Shown in pieces: positions 39,901-50,493 of a DNA stretch of 64,000 nucleotides. Under the pieces are notes generated by a model. The model did no database searches and was not told the DNA's origin. It saw only the letters and a list, made by a program, of their open reading frames with translations. Numbering within the stretch: the stretch's first letter is position 1; each line of letters opens with the position of its first letter. The stretch comes from Meira nashicola (Eukaryota > Basidiomycota > Exobasidiomycetes > Exobasidiales > Brachybasidiaceae). The stretch lies in contig BCJU01000001.1 of NCBI GenBank assembly GCA_001600355.1, positions 4,526,013 through 4,590,012 on the forward strand, written 5' to 3'. The position numbers and the translations under genes were made by a program.

Positions 39901-41120
39901 ACTTCACGAGAAACACGAGTGACTTCATTAGCAAATTGTTTCAATTGGTCCACCATCACATTGATTGTGACTTTGAGCTCTAAAATTTCACCATCAGCTT
40001 GCACATCAATCTTCTTTGATAGATCACCACGTGCGACTGCTTTTGTGACCAAAGCAACTCCACGCACTTGATTGGTCAAATTTTCTGCCAAACGGTTCAC
40101 CACATCCTTCAATTCTTTCCACCTTCCTTCAACTCCTTCTACTTCAACTTGACCGCCCAATTTTCCTTGTGTTCCTACTTCTAGCGATACACGCGTTACT
40201 TCAGCTGCAAAAGTTGACAATCTATCCACCATTTGATTGATAATATCCTTTAGTTCAACCATCACATGACCCTGCACAGGCACAGTGATATGCTGTGAAA
40301 GATCTCCAAAAGCGACAGCTTTACATACTCGAGCAATATCTTGAACTTGTGCTTTGAGCAAGCGCAATTCTTCTTGTGCACTCAAACCACTTTCATCGCT
40401 ATAACGTTCAAAAGCACCCATTGCACCTTCTGGCGTTTCTGTCGCTTCTCCTTCATCAGGTGTTGCAGGGGTCAAAAGTACTGGACCAGAACTATCAAAG
40501 CCTAGCGGATAGGAGAGTGGATATGAAGAACTTTGAGGATGTGCCTGACTGACAGGATAAGGTAGTGTGGCGCGTTTGTCAGTCCGACTGGTTTGTTGTT
40601 TCACCAAGGCTAATTGATCTTCTGCACTCCATAATCTTTCAACAAGCTTTCCGATGTTTGCCTCTATCAGCTCTGCACGTTTATCGCCCTTTTCGAAATG
40701 GAAGCGTGGCAAAGGAAGATTGAGAACACTATGTCCGTTTTCTTTTGTTTCTGATTCGAGAGGAGTAGGCTCAGGTACGGTACCCAAAGCAGCAATCTTT
40801 GATGTTATACTATTGAGGGTGTTACCATTTGAAGAGTGACTTGCTTGTCCATTGCTTGTATTACCGTTGTTAGCAAATGAAGTTTGTGTCTGAGATTGTT
40901 GCTGTTGTTGAGCTATAATTGTTGGTTGCTTAGCGTCAACGATTGCTTGTGTTAGTAATAGCAGATGATCGACAAAATCTTTTGGCCATTGATCCTCTTC
41001 AGGCAAAACACATGTCGTGGATCTGGAAGCTCTTCTCACTCCACCCGCAGAATTGTATGCAGCTGATGACATTGCGGCTGAGGCTGGGTTGGGATTGAAA
41101 GAATGAACAGCGGCCGACAT
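36966..41120 (-). CDS. NIK1: Group III hybrid histidine kinase (Nik1/Os-1/Bos1 type)
   Basis: 1384 residues, intronless. A low-complexity N terminus (poly-Q near residue 75) leads to a coiled HAMP array from about residue 255 to 845. Seven GD(L/F)(S/T)-type HAMP units (the fourth reads GVLT) alternate with six EVGTxGKLGGQ-type units. Then come the HisKA dimerisation domain with phospho-acceptor His883 ([13 protein letters not shown]), the HATPase_c domain ([24 protein letters not shown]) and a receiver domain with Asp1298 ([11 protein letters not shown]) and the TAHA and KP residues. There is no membrane segment, so the protein is cytosolic. Family members sense osmotic and other stress upstream of the HOG MAP kinase and are the target of dicarboximide and phenylpyrrole fungicides. 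The HAMP array appears complete. Confidence 0.96.
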   Translation of the reverse strand: MSAAVHSFNPNPASAAMSSAAYNSAGGVRRASRSTTCVLPEEDQWPKDFVDHLLLLTQAIVDAKQPTIIAQQQQQSQTQTSFANNGNTSNGQASHSSNGNTLNSITSKIAALGTVPEPTPLESETKENGHSVLNLPLPRFHFEKGDKRAELIEANIGKLVERLWSAEDQLALVKQQTSRTDKRATLPYPVSQAHPQSSSYPLSYPLGFDSSGPVLLTPATPDEGEATETPEGAMGAFERYSDESGLSAQEELRLLKAQVQDIARVCKAVAFGDLSQHITVPVQGHVMVELKDIINQMVDRLSTFAAEVTRVSLEVGTQGKLGGQVEVEGVEGRWKELKDVVNRLAENLTNQVRGVALVTKAVARGDLSKKIDVQADGEILELKVTINVMVDQLKQFANEVTRVSREVGSQGQLGGQADVPGVQGVWEELTINVNRMCSNLTEQVRSIGMVTTAVAKGDLTKTIDIEAEGEMAQLKDTVNSMVGQLRIFASEVVRMSMEVGTHGKLGGQAVVPNVKGTWKNLTDNVNKMADNLTSQVREIARVTKCVAEGVLTEFITVDVKGEILDLKMTVNNMVRQLKTLSDEIIRVSVEVGTEGRLGGQANVAGVKGQWQVLTERVNMMASNLTTQVRSIATVTTAVARGDLSKTINVEVRGEFLDLKLTVNNMVESLRTFSTEVTRVAKEVGTEGKLGGRANVLGVGGTWKDLTDSVNTMAANLTLQVRTIAYATTAVARGDLTQKVTIHVSGEMLDLVNTINNMIDQLSFFASEVTRVAREVGTEGKLGVQAQKKDVEGIWGEITDNVNIMANNLTSQVRAFAQITAAATDGDFTRFVTVEASGEMDSLKTKINQMVYSLRDSIQKNTAAREAAELANRSKSEFLANMSHEIRTPMNGIIGMTALTLETELSRSQRENLVTVSTLAGNLLAIIDDILDISKIEAGRMNVEEIPFSLRGIVFSVLKTLSVRATQKRLNLLYEVAPDCPDPLVGDALRLKQIITNLIGNAIKFTEAGGRVTLKCALKAMASPSQAMLEFCASDSGIGIKQDKLDVIFDTFCQADGSTTRKYGGTGLGLSISRRLVNLMGGDLWVRSRYGEGSDFFFTMLVKLDDGFDTVQVRDKMRPYQGRTVFYLDTLHDQTGIRDKLEELGLRVTAVHSIEEASAQRRRIGRIDAIVADSLSIVEDIRSLDHLRYIPINLVSPKPLVLNLTQCLDYGISSYINTPTELCDLYYALLPSLESSASVPTEGQNEIVYDILLAEDNLVNQKLARKILTNQGHRVEVVDNGELALQKVRERNYDVVLMDVSMPVMGGIEATRLIREFEKELSAQQGSIQRVPIIALTAHAMLGDRERCIAAGMDGYCSKPLKSRDLLSTMRQVVQEAQAKRLPEN

Positions 41121-42693
41121 GATTCACAAAGAGCAAGACGTGGAAAGGTATTTTGTCGGAAGAAATGATCAAGCTTGATCTTGCACGTGTGATTGAAGAG
41201 AGAGATAAGACGGTTTGAAAATGTGGTTGTAAAGAATTGTTTGTTAGCAAAGGCTGTACGCAGTCCACTCGGGTATGGAATGATATAATTGAAAGAGTTG
41301 ACTCGGATTTCGTAGATGCGTGTCCTTCTTTTAAGCAGAGATAACTCGCTTGACAGTTAAAAGAATTGAAGAGTCAGCTCTATAATTAATTTTGGCAAGT
41401 CAAAAGGCCGCCCATCCAAACCAGAAAAGTGTGAATGAAGATGAAGAAAATTGAGACAACGCGTTGATGAGATCACTCTTGATTGCTTTACACATCCGAT
41501 CTAGAACGGCTAATAAAAATCCTACGTTGCGAAGATTATTAACAACTTTGAGAGATCCAAAAGTCTCCTCCGTTGATGGTGGAGGAAGAGTGCTTGTGGT
41601 ATGAGCAAAGTAGTGAATAAAAGCAATAAACTCGAATCAAATTAAAAACGTCGTAATGAACATATTTAGAAAAGGGCAAAAGAGACTGTTGAGATGCCCT
41701 ATACTCTATATATCACCATTTTTAGCACCAATGAAAGGACTATTTTTGATCCTTTTTTTTTGTTGCCTGTACACCTAGACACAAGAACAAAAGCATCATG
41801 CGATGCTCGTCATTTTTCGGCAATTTCACTGCATAAAAAGAGTCGTGTATTATTTTGCGCGGCGCGCGGCTCTGCCTAAAAGCTCTAATTATTGCTTAGT
41901 GCATTTCTCTCTTTTTTTCGCACGTCCAGACACAGGTCAAAAGCCCCGATCATATCACAGCGAGTTAAAAGAAAGGGAACTAAGATGCATGAACATAGCA
42001 TGTGCATGATAATCATCTTCATTATCTCTTAGCTATTGTCAGCATAGAACAATGATTTCATTCATGTATATCTTCTTCAGGGGATGCCTTTGCATTTTTC
42101 AATTTTATCGGGTTTTCTTGCACTTCACTTTATTCTATAAGCTATGTATGTCAAAAAGAAGAAAACCTTTCCTTTTCAATTCCAAATCCAACGAACGGAC
42201 TTCTCACAATGTAGGGTCATGCCGGATTTGCTGGAAAGAAAGGTCAGATTTCATCTACATACATTTTCTACCCTGTCATCTGCTTGCAAGCCTTGACTTA
42301 GCCTGAGCTACGCAGCGCACGCACACAAATTTCACTAGAAAAAGCTTAAAAGAGATATTCATCTAAGCCCGGCTCTACGTTTTAAACGAGTATTCATTCC
42401 TTGCGTGCGCGTCGTAATTTGTTTTGGACCCGTTTTATTTGTACAAAACACAAGCATTACGTCTTTTGGCTCGGAATTGCGGAGACTTTTTACCAGATTA
42501 ACTTTAACATTTCTCCCGGTTCTCGCTTCTGCACATATGTAGACAATAGAAATCAAAAGACGATTACTAAATTGTACTGTGTCATGAAGAAGTGTGTATA
42601 CATAGATCAATACATGGAATTCGAGATAATTGTGTAGAAGTACAGAATGAATAAAATACAAGTTACATATATGCTTAATTCTTATCAATTGGG
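41121..42693. other. 1.57-kb region between NIK1 and SNF8
   Basis: No gene is supported; the frames at 41694-42306 lack coding features. A CACGTG E-box lies at 41184-41189, 64 bp upstream of the NIK1 start. The rest is NIK1 promoter and SNF8 3' flank. Confidence 0.55.
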
Positions 42694-43605
42694 TCATGCA
42701 AGATTCGTGGAAAGATTTAATGCATAGTATCTGGCAGGGTGTACGCCTTCATCTACCCACAATAAACCATCACCGATTGACATACCAAATAAAACGGAGC
42801 TGGCACGATCCATTGTCCATTTTGTCTTATTGACGGAGATATTCTCTCGAATGAGATCATCTTGGGTTATATATGTTTGACCGAGAGCATCCGTTGGTAA
42901 CATTGATGATACGATCGACAAACTGAGCAAGGACATCACAATCGTACTGTCTACATCCAATTCTTTGGGTACACTCCTAACCATCTTTTCACCATTGGCC
43001 AAATTAATCACTTCATATCCGCTTCCTAGAGGTTTGAGTAATTTGATTGATTGAATGACATCATTTTCTGTAACAGAGCCAATGATTGAATCTGCTGATT
43101 TGCCTCCAACTGTTAAAGCTATACTACTTCGTCCTAATCGCATCTGATTTAATGATCGTATAAGTTGTTTCATAGAAATATAACCTCCGTTACTCTCTCT
43201 TGTAGAAACGCAAACGTCAATGATTTGAATGCTTAATTCATTCTGAAAATCACTTAAACCCAAAAAGTCATTCCATAATCCTGCCAATTTACCTGTTGCA
43301 GATCCTGTTCCGGCTGTACCTCTTTGTAATGCTGTTGCTGCCATTGATTTTGGAGGTCCACCTGCTAATGGATCAACTCCAATATTCGCACACATTTGTT
43401 GAAATGCATGTCTAAAATTTGCATCTCGAACGATATCCTTTCGATGTTGTTGTGCAAATTGTCGAAGTGCATTGGAAAAAACGTCTAATTGATTGCGTAA
43501 TTCGTTTACTTGTGATGCTGTTAATTCGGATCCTAATGTTGAATATTGTGCGGAGGACTGTATGGATCTATCCAGAGCTGCTAACCCTGGTCCTCCTCTT
43601 CTCAT
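42694..43605 (-). CDS. SNF8: ESCRT-II subunit SNF8 (Vps22)
   Basis: 303 residues from the ATG at 43605, which opens with MRRGGPGLAALD as in other SNF8 proteins; the longer frame starts only with TTG. Landmarks: the N-terminal helical part (ELRNQLDVFSNALRQFAQQH), FQQMCANIGVDPLAGG, then two winged-helix domains with LSIQIIDVCVSTRESNGGYI and LKPLGSGYEVINL. SNF8, Vps25 and Vps36 form ESCRT-II, which sorts ubiquitinated membrane proteins into multivesicular bodies. An insert of about 25 residues rich in Ala, Gly and Thr (MAATALQRGTAGTGSATG) follows the PLAGG motif and is longer than in yeast. It shares a 230-bp divergent promoter with SMD2. Confidence 0.93.
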   Translation of the reverse strand: MRRGGPGLAALDRSIQSSAQYSTLGSELTASQVNELRNQLDVFSNALRQFAQQHRKDIVRDANFRHAFQQMCANIGVDPLAGGPPKSMAATALQRGTAGTGSATGKLAGLWNDFLGLSDFQNELSIQIIDVCVSTRESNGGYISMKQLIRSLNQMRLGRSSIALTVGGKSADSIIGSVTENDVIQSIKLLKPLGSGYEVINLANGEKMVRSVPKELDVDSTIVMSLLSLSIVSSMLPTDALGQTYITQDDLIRENISVNKTKWTMDRASSVLFGMSIGDGLLWVDEGVHPARYYALNLSTNLA

Positions 43606-43835
43606 TATGTAAAGCTGAAAAAGAGAATACAAGGGGATGACCCCATTGATGGTGGAAGTGAAAAAGGAAGTTAATCAAAAGTTGAATTTGATTGGGGGTG
43701 GAGGCGTATGCCCAGTACACGTGACGCGTGTTAAGAATATTGACAATTATTGATATTGATTTGCTAGTGTTGCATTAATGCTTCCCATCATATCCACCAC
43801 CACCACCGCTACCACCTCCATCATCATTAATCAAC
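43606..43835. promoter_or_regulatory. Divergent SNF8/SMD2 promoter with an E-box
   Basis: 230 bp separate the two start codons. CACGTG at 43718-43723 (within CACGTGACG) lies near the middle; Cbf1/USF-type factors bind this word. A CCA/CAC-rich tract (about 43796-43830) precedes SMD2. Confidence 0.5.
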
Positions 43836-44336
43836 ATGGCAGAATTCGTCAATACACCCAACTCCGAATTGGATGAACAACAAATTCGATTAAAAGAAGA
43901 ATTTCAAATTAGTCAAGGTCCTTTATCGGTTTTACAAAGTTCAGTTAGAAATAATACGAAAATTTTAATCGCTTTACGAAACAATAAGAAACTTCTAGGA
44001 AGAGTGAAAGCTTTCGATAGACACAGTAATATGGTACTTGAAAATGTAAAGGAAATGTGGACAGAAGTGGTAAGTGGATGCTATATACTTGAAAAAGAAA
44101 GTATTCGAACATTGTTTACTCACACCTCCTCTCTCTCTCTATTTCCTCCTTATTTGCAGCCAAAGAGCAAGAATCGCAAACCGGTCAATAAGGATCGATT
44201 CATTCCAAAGATGTTCTTACGAGGTGATTCGGTTGTTTTAGGTATGTAAAAATGGCAAACGTTAGCTCAATCCTCTACTGACCAGTCTTTGTCTTCTTTT
44301 TTTCCCTACTTTACAGTCTTGCGCAATACATCGTAG
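43836..44336 (+). CDS. SMD2: Small nuclear ribonucleoprotein Sm D2, three exons
   Basis: Exons 43836-44069, 44160-44241 and 44317-44336 encode 111 residues. Introns are 90 bp (GTAAGT...CAG, phase 0) and 75 bp (GTATGT...CAG, phase 1). The last exon has only 20 nt and supplies the end of the family-typical GDSVVLVLRNTS. The Sm1 motif ([30 protein letters not shown]) is split here only by description, and Sm2 is [15 protein letters not shown]. Sm D2 is part of the heptameric ring on U1, U2, U4 and U5 snRNAs and so acts in splicing. The unspliced frame would end early at the TAA of GTATGTAAA. Confidence 0.95.
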
Positions 44337-44721
44337 TCATCTAATCCGATTTTTGATACCCAGTCTTCTTTCGCCTCTACTTTTGGCGTACGTCATCGCT
44401 GTTGCAAACCCATTGTATTCAATTTGTATTTTACTCAATCTCATCTGACTCATAGTCACTGATCAACTCGAAATGCACCATGCGGGTGTTCAAAGTATCA
44501 CGCTTGAATGCATAGCATGTGCTTGAGAATACGAAAAGGATTCTATTAAATAGCTATGGTAAATAAAAAGAAGGTTGAAAAGCTATGAAAGATGTCAAAA
44601 TGGGAATGGCTGGAATGGGTGTATATTTATATATATAGTGTTCTGATGAAGTAAAGGTTTCTTTCATCGTGTCGGATATTATCCTTCTCGCCAGCAGAAG
44701 GTTTGAAAAGTTCTCGTCGTC
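44337..44721. other. Convergent 3' flank between SMD2 and the membrane protein gene
   Basis: Short AT-rich stretch with TATATATATA at about 44627-44637; no gene is seen. Confidence 0.55.
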
Positions 44722-46401
44722 TCAATCATCGTGGTTGACAAGATGCAAATTCTTTTGTTGTTGAATCGAATTAGCCGAACGAGCAGGACTTTCACGTTCA
44801 TACGGCAAACAAACATCTTCTTCACTTTTATTTGTTGCTTGTAATAATTTACCTGACTCTCTACGTTGAAGCGTTGGTGAAGTAACGGAGGAAGATGTTT
44901 GCTTATGCGTTTGATCAATTTGACTTGAGCCTGAATTGGATGGTCCGATCGCAGCACCTCCTGCCATAATTCCACCTCTACTGTCACCTCCTCCTCCACC
45001 GTGCGATACCGCTGTTGCTGTAACAGAAGCATTTCTGCTCAAACTAGTTGCTTGTGCTGCAGTCACTTCACTTGAAGGACTTGTGGGCAAACTAGGATTA
45101 GATTGGGAATGTGGATTAGGTCTCTGTGCGATTGGCGCAACTGTAGGTGGCATATTTGGATAATTGTAGTTCTGAAAAGAATTTTCAGTCGGGGTGCCGT
45201 ACGGACTAGGTTGACCAGGAGGACCACCGGGACCCCCACGTCCGATGCTCACATTTCCACCACCACGATAGATTGCTGGTCCCATTTCAGGAGATGTATG
45301 AGGCGAATACATATTGAAGCCAGCTGGTGTGTTGGGCGGATAAAGTGCATTATAATAGCCGTGATAATTTGGATCATATCCACCTTGATTATTCATATAT
45401 TCAGTAGCATTCGCATTTCCTGCATCCATTTGACCACCTTGCCCTTGCCATTGTTGACGTGGATTTCCATCTAGATGACCGTACAAAGTCATTCCGCCTT
45501 GTCCGACATCTTGCATCTGATACGATTCTGAGTTTGTCAACATACCTGAAGTGCTGTTCATACGTTTCATCACTGTTTCATCGTCTTCTTCGCCAACGCC
45601 TGCTCTTGGAGTGCGGAAGATTGAATCATTTTGATGATCATCATTCGCTTCATGAGTATCAGGTTTGAAAGACAACCAATCCACTTCTTGCTTACGTTTG
45701 GCTCTAGCGCGGACAGGCAACAAAATCAACCAAATTAAAACAATCAATCCTACTAAGCCACCTGCAAGACCGCCAATAATAGCACCAACATTAGGCCCCG
45801 AACTTTCTTCTCCATGAGAGCTTATTGTACCACTGGGAACACTTGTAGGAGCTGGAACACCTGAAATAGTGCTAGTAACAACAACAACTTGTCCATTTGA
45901 AGTCACACTAGTCACATGCGTTGAAGAAGGTAAAAGTGTAGATGATGTACTCGTTGGCGGTGGCATACTTGTCATTGTGCTTGTAGCCGACGAACTTGTC
46001 ATTGTGCTTGAGGGTGGCATTGATGATGTGCTAGTAGGTGCAAGTGATGAGGAGGACGTGAATGTGTGCTGAACAGGAGTATTATTAGAAGGTTGCTTCT
46101 CTTGAGATCCACTATTAGTTGAACTTGAAGAACTTCCGCCGTTCAATCCACCAGAACTACTTGCGCTGTTACCATTTCCAGCTTCATTGCCTGATCCAGT
46201 TGTCGCGGATCCAGTATTGCCACCGCCTGTGTTTCCTGTGTTTCCTGCATTTTGTGAAGAAGTCGTTCCGCCTGAGCTGCTTTGAGAAGAAGAGGAAGTT
46301 TCAGAACCTTCATTTCCAAAGAGGTTGGCTAGAGGCGATCTTCTCTCCCAATTAGATGAAGAGGTTTGTCTTTTGATATGCTTTGCGTGAGCGGAAAGCA
46401 T
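44722..46401 (-). CDS. Ser/Thr-rich single-pass membrane protein, sensor-like
   Basis: 559 residues from the only in-frame ATG (46401); the longer frame starts with TTG. Residues about 10-195 are a low-complexity Ser/Thr/Gly/Asn region suited to heavy O-mannosylation. One membrane helix follows at about 202-228 (GAIIGGLAGGLVGLIVLIW), then a basic stop-transfer RARAKRKQ and a cytosolic tail of about 325 residues rich in Gly, Pro, Asn and Gln. This layout matches fungal cell-wall-stress or mucin-type sensors (Wsc, Mid2, Axl2/Skg6-like), but no Wsc or cadherin domain is visible. Oddly, no signal peptide precedes the KR pair near residue 10, so either the helix acts as signal anchor or a 5' exon is missing. 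Function is inferred from architecture only. Confidence 0.68.
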   Translation of the reverse strand: MLSAHAKHIKRQTSSSNWERRSPLANLFGNEGSETSSSSQSSSGGTTSSQNAGNTGNTGGGNTGSATTGSGNEAGNGNSASSSGGLNGGSSSSSTNSGSQEKQPSNNTPVQHTFTSSSSLAPTSTSSMPPSSTMTSSSATSTMTSMPPPTSTSSTLLPSSTHVTSVTSNGQVVVVTSTISGVPAPTSVPSGTISSHGEESSGPNVGAIIGGLAGGLVGLIVLIWLILLPVRARAKRKQEVDWLSFKPDTHEANDDHQNDSIFRTPRAGVGEEDDETVMKRMNSTSGMLTNSESYQMQDVGQGGMTLYGHLDGNPRQQWQGQGGQMDAGNANATEYMNNQGGYDPNYHGYYNALYPPNTPAGFNMYSPHTSPEMGPAIYRGGGNVSIGRGGPGGPPGQPSPYGTPTENSFQNYNYPNMPPTVAPIAQRPNPHSQSNPSLPTSPSSEVTAAQATSLSRNASVTATAVSHGGGGGDSRGGIMAGGAAIGPSNSGSSQIDQTHKQTSSSVTSPTLQRRESGKLLQATNKSEEDVCLPYERESPARSANSIQQQKNLHLVNHDD

Positions 46402-46928
46402 TTTTGCAAAATGATCGCAAAGATGGATGTTAAGCAAAGAAGGTGACGAGCACGCAAAAGGGGAGAAAAAGTACCGCTCGTAAAAGGAAATACACGTATA
46501 AGAAGTATTTCGGCCAATTAAGAATGTCAATAGCCTTTGTCGTTCGATTTGGGCTTTAGACTGGTCAAAAGCAAAACAAATTGCACAATTGTCATCAACG
46601 GATCCGCTCAAGGAAACACGAAAAGCACTTCAACTGCCAAAGCAACAGAAAAAGAAAAACATCCCAGGGCGTTATCCCTCAATAGAAAAAAAGGGCGTTC
46701 GTTTGAGCGGAATGACGAGCCAATAAAGTGTTCAGAGTACAATTCATCTTCTTGCAAATGAATAGAAAGGGTGAAGCCGGTTATAAAAAACGGAAGACCG
46801 TACTCGTCACGCGGAGGACAAATGAATCATGACTCTCCTATTTGAGTATACGCGCCCTTTTTGTGCATAAATGGTGCATATAGGAGATGATTTTGGTAAT
46901 ATTCCATGATGATTTCAGGAGGAAAGGG
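46402..46928. other. Upstream region of the sensor-like gene
   Basis: No gene. CGGATCCG at 46599-46606 is the same palindrome found upstream of S10 copies 1 and 2. Confidence 0.5.
46599..46606. promoter_or_regulatory. CGG-AT-CCG site upstream of the sensor-like gene
   Basis: 198 bp upstream of the ATG at 46401; flanked as ACGGATCCGCT, like the site at 10788. Confidence 0.35.
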
Positions 46929-47060
46929 TTAATTATCTCGACTGAAACGTTCAGACGGTCAAGTAATTATGTCCCTAAGCTGACACTTTTACTTCATTTA
47001 AGCATTCCTTCAACCCGTTTCGGACCTTCATCAACAGATTGAGATTTACGATCATTTCAC

Positions 47061-47294
47061 TTACCTATCAGGAGAAGATGAATTAGGGCTAGATTCAGAT
47101 GAGGTACTTTGTTGACCTGTTTGAGGTTGATCAGCCTTGAATACGTTGTTTGACGTTTGGCCTGCTTGTTGACTTGCTTGTTGACCTGCTTGTTGTTCTG
47201 ATGTTTGCGCGCTTGGCTGATCTCCCAATGCTCTCTTTTGCATTCTTAATAGGTGATGTTTCCCATTGGGAACAGCCCTTGCAAATAAAGTCAT
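47061..47294 (-). CDS. Doubtful Gln/Ser-rich small protein, start uncertain
   Basis: From the ATG at 47294 the frame gives 77 residues: MTLFARAVPNGKHHLLRMQKR, then a Gln/Ala/Ser-rich stretch with imperfect repeats (QQAGQQASQQAGQ) and a Ser/Pro tail. The frame is open upstream for about 25 further codons and there encodes a hydrophobic segment (TLIFIETVLIMTLFARAV) that would make a good signal peptide, but no ATG precedes it before a TAA. The last codons coincide with a perfect donor (AG|GTAAGT at 47064), and an acceptor at 46942 would add a few residues. So an intron at either end, or decay of a small secreted protein gene, is possible. A Kex2-like KR pair follows RMQ. Confidence 0.3.
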   Translation of the reverse strand: MTLFARAVPNGKHHLLRMQKRALGDQPSAQTSEQQAGQQASQQAGQTSNNVFKADQPQTGQQSTSSESSPNSSSPDR

Positions 47295-47648
47295 AATGAG
47301 CACCGTTTCGATGAAAATGAGTGTGAACGTCAAAATTGTTGATGGATTAGGAAATAAGATGAATGTTAAATTGTGGAAAGTTTATTATCAATGAGCACGG
47401 TTGTATGGACCCTACTTTTCAAAAGCCTATGTACGTTAAGGTTTTATTAGCTTTCGATTTATTTGAGTGTACAATACATATCGCATAAAATGCTTTTCGG
47501 ACCTTGAGGTTTCACTCTTTCCACTACTCTACGCCTGAACCAGTTTCCGCCGTTTATCGCACTTCCATTGACACACGTAAGTTAGGCGGCGTAATGCAAG
47601 ATGAAATGTCCTTTGTGAGCCACATCCAGCGCACTATAAGCAGGGTAT
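47295..47648. other. Intergenic spacer
   Basis: No gene seen; it separates the Gln-rich frame from the interrupted hydrolase-like gene. Confidence 0.5.
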
Positions 47649-49088
47649 CTACATCTTAGATTGCATAGCCTTTCTCTGAGGTTGTTTCACTTCCTTTTTT
47701 GCTGCATTCACTAACAAATTTCCAGCTTTCTTTCCCGTTTGATTGATGATCAAATGACCATGATGTGGATCACCAGGTTGAGAAGGTTTTAATTTCATCT
47801 GCGCATTAGGGCCTTCATTTGTTGTATCACGATAAAATGTTCCTGAAACAACGGCAGAATGATCTTTTCGGTTTTTAACATCATTCACACATGCAATGTG
47901 AACGCCATCACAAACTTCAAGCCTTGGAGATTTGGTAAATGCTTCTCGAACACCATGTTCTAGCCTATAATCTAGTTTGGGATACTTCTCTTTTGCTTCT
48001 GATTTGACGATCGGGAGTGCATGATCAATATATTTGTTAAAATGATCACGTAATGGGCGTTTGTCTTTAGGTTATTCTGCTTCATCAAATCTAGCTTGGT
48101 TGATCAAATGTTGCAATGGTTTGTGAGCATGTTGTTTATCGTATTCGCCAGGATGCAAATGAGGAATGTTACTGTTTTGTCTATGCGGTGCAACAAACTT
48201 TTCCGTCCTTTCCAATTGTTTTCGATGAAATGGATCTTGTTTGGCAGCTTCAAGATGATTGGCCGGGTAGACGTTTTGCAACTTTTTAAACGGTTGTGTC
48301 GAGCCTCCCTGATCTTTGAAAGTTACCGGCGTTGCTGATAGTAGAAGATCAGCTTTTGGATGATTGGCTTTTATGCGTGAATTCAAATTACTCCAATGCT
48401 TTAATTCGGGTTCTTTGTTCGAACTAGATTGCAAATAGGAATTGTATCCGGCGAGATGATGAACGGTACGTAATTTGATTTCTTTATTATCTGCTAATTT
48501 GTTCATATGATCTTCTTTTGAAGGAGCAATATGATACACATCCACTTTGTTACCTTTTCCGAGTTTTTGCGCTAAATGTGTATCGGCATCGTATTTGACA
48601 CGTTTAGGAGAACCTTGAAAATTTATTTCATGTGTATCTTCAATTTTATTATCAAGAACATTTTTACCTCCGCTATAATATCGAATCTTTGTTTTACCTT
48701 GATCTAATCCTCTTTGTTTGGCAAAATTTTGTAAGTGACCTTGAGCGCGTTCATGATCACTGATTCCCGTTCCGACAATATGCATTATATCATACTTTCC
48801 AGTTCGTGCAAGATGATCGATTGCTGTAGTATCATCAAGTTTCAAGTCTGAAAATACGACTGCATGTCCTGAAGGTTTGTGTAAATTTGCTTTTGGTGGC
48901 TCACTCTTTCTCTTTCTTGAATTTGAAGAAGTTGAAGGTGAATTTGTTTCGTCTACTTGTGAAGAACGAGAATTTTCTTTGTCAGAAGAAGCTGGCAAAG
49001 CTGTCACACCCTTTGAATGAAGTATGACGGACAGAAATGCATAGCACAAGATGATAGACAAGCGTAATGATCGCTTAGAGCTCTTCAT
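47649..49088 (-). pseudogene. Secreted nucleoside-hydrolase-like gene interrupted by TAA
   Basis: The ATG at 49088 opens a basic-then-hydrophobic signal peptide (RLSIILCYAFLSVILHSKG) and a Ser/Lys-rich linker. A domain then starts VVFSDLKLDDTTAIDHLARTG, which resembles the Asp-rich calcium and ribose site at the N terminus of inosine-uridine nucleoside hydrolases. After 338 residues a TAA (48072-48074) interrupts. The same frame then continues without stops for another 140 codons of protein-like sequence (CDGVHIACVND, PHHGHLIINQTGKKAGNLL) to TAG at 47649. The combined length of about 480 codons suggests one gene with a nonsense codon. No splice sites flank the TAA. A truncated 338-residue product may still be made. 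The family assignment is tentative. Confidence 0.55.
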
Positions 49089-50493
49089 TGTTAAGTGAAG
49101 AGAGGCTTTTGTTCTCGAATCATTTCAACAAAGCAAAGGCTGTCTTTTAAATCCTTACAGTAGCACAGCAACCAAGTATGGCTGTAGATTGCATTGATCA
49201 GATGTCTTTATTATACCGAGCCGCTAGAGCATGACAATAAATGCATTTGAAAGCAAATTTCTGAGGTGCTGAGCTCAGTTTTTCGTTGCTGTGCTATGCT
49301 TAAGATGCAGAACCTTATCCGATTCCTTCGTAACGCATACTTCCATCAAAAGGGGTAAATGCTATCTCGGGTGGATGAGGCTGGCATTATTCCTCTACTC
49401 CTACTCATTGCGAGCATTACCGGAGACGGAAAGCCTTTTCGGGTCTCTCATATCACTCCCATTACACGATGCAGTGCTGAATGAATGCACATGAAAAAAG
49501 ACTGTATTTGTGTTACGCAACAAAAAGCTGTAAAAAAGCATCCGATCACCAACATGTTATCGTCCTCTGTCCAACGAATTCGTGCGTATCTGAAGAAGAC
49601 ATGACAATCAAAATCAAAAGCACGTGAGTTTAATCATCGTTTCGACAAGCCCGTCTTGATCGAATGAAGAGCATGAATGACGTCTTTCATGACCTAACGG
49701 GATTTGAGAGGGCGCTGCGCTACGCTGTGCGTGTAAAGCGTAATTTTGCTGTGCCTCTGAATAATGACGCCCAAGAAGAAATTTCAAAAATTCGGTCTAT
49801 TGAAATCCGTATGAATTTTCCTACTGCAGGAACCGGAAATATTGTTACGCTGCTCTACGCTCGAGCAATTGTATGCACAGCACAAGCATGCATGCATAAA
49901 TGCAAAACAAACGTCCACTTTTTTGTTTGTATGCAACTGCACTGTGGCGCAGCGCTGCGCAATGACAAGGTAAATTACAGCTCATTAGACTAGTCTACGC
50001 TTATAAAGTGTAACGTACCTTGACACGCAATTCCGATGATCACAAACAAAAAATAAGCTAAAACCCAAGTTAAAAGATTTTTGCTCATCAATTGACTTGA
50101 TCATTACACATGTTCGGCTTTTTTAGGTCCGAAACAGATATGAGCAAGGAAATAAGAAAGAAAAGTGAGACTTCATTTGAATACAAAATGAACTTTGACT
50201 TCATCTGCACATTTACAAGAATTCCGCAAACGAAGAGGAGCTTCATTCATATCCTGTCCTTTCGGAGTTCTTTGTACAGATGCAGGATGGCCGCCATGAG
50301 GTGTCGAATCGACCGCGTAAGACGGGGAAGCGGGCAAGTTATGGTTTAATTTTGATAGAACAGGAGTGGCTTCCGTCAACACGGAGCCTTAGGGGAATCA
50401 AACAAATCAAACAAAAGGTATATAAGCAATGCTGAATCACGATCAACTCCGATCAACCTCCTTTCATCACAATTCTCGCAACTGAGTTTCAAG
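49089..50493. other. 1.4-kb region upstream of the GMC oxidoreductase
   Basis: No gene supported; the 109-codon frame at 49664-49993 has no recognisable features. Contents: a TTTAAAAG TATA-like site on the minus strand near 49147 for the hydrolase-like gene, CACGTG at 49621-49626 and CTGAATGAATGCACA at 49477-49491. Confidence 0.5.
50419..50426 (+). promoter_or_regulatory. TATA box of the GMC oxidoreductase
   Basis: TATATAAG, 68 bp before the ATG at 50494. Confidence 0.5.

Noticed and set aside
24988..48074. Stop-codon reassignment as explanation of the in-frame TAG and TAA
   Set aside because: Many intact genes in the window end at TAA, TAG or TGA at the expected length, so all three work as stops.
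49664..49993. 109-codon frame upstream of the GMC oxidoreductase
   Set aside because: Starts in the middle of spacer, has no domain, and its sequence is not protein-like.
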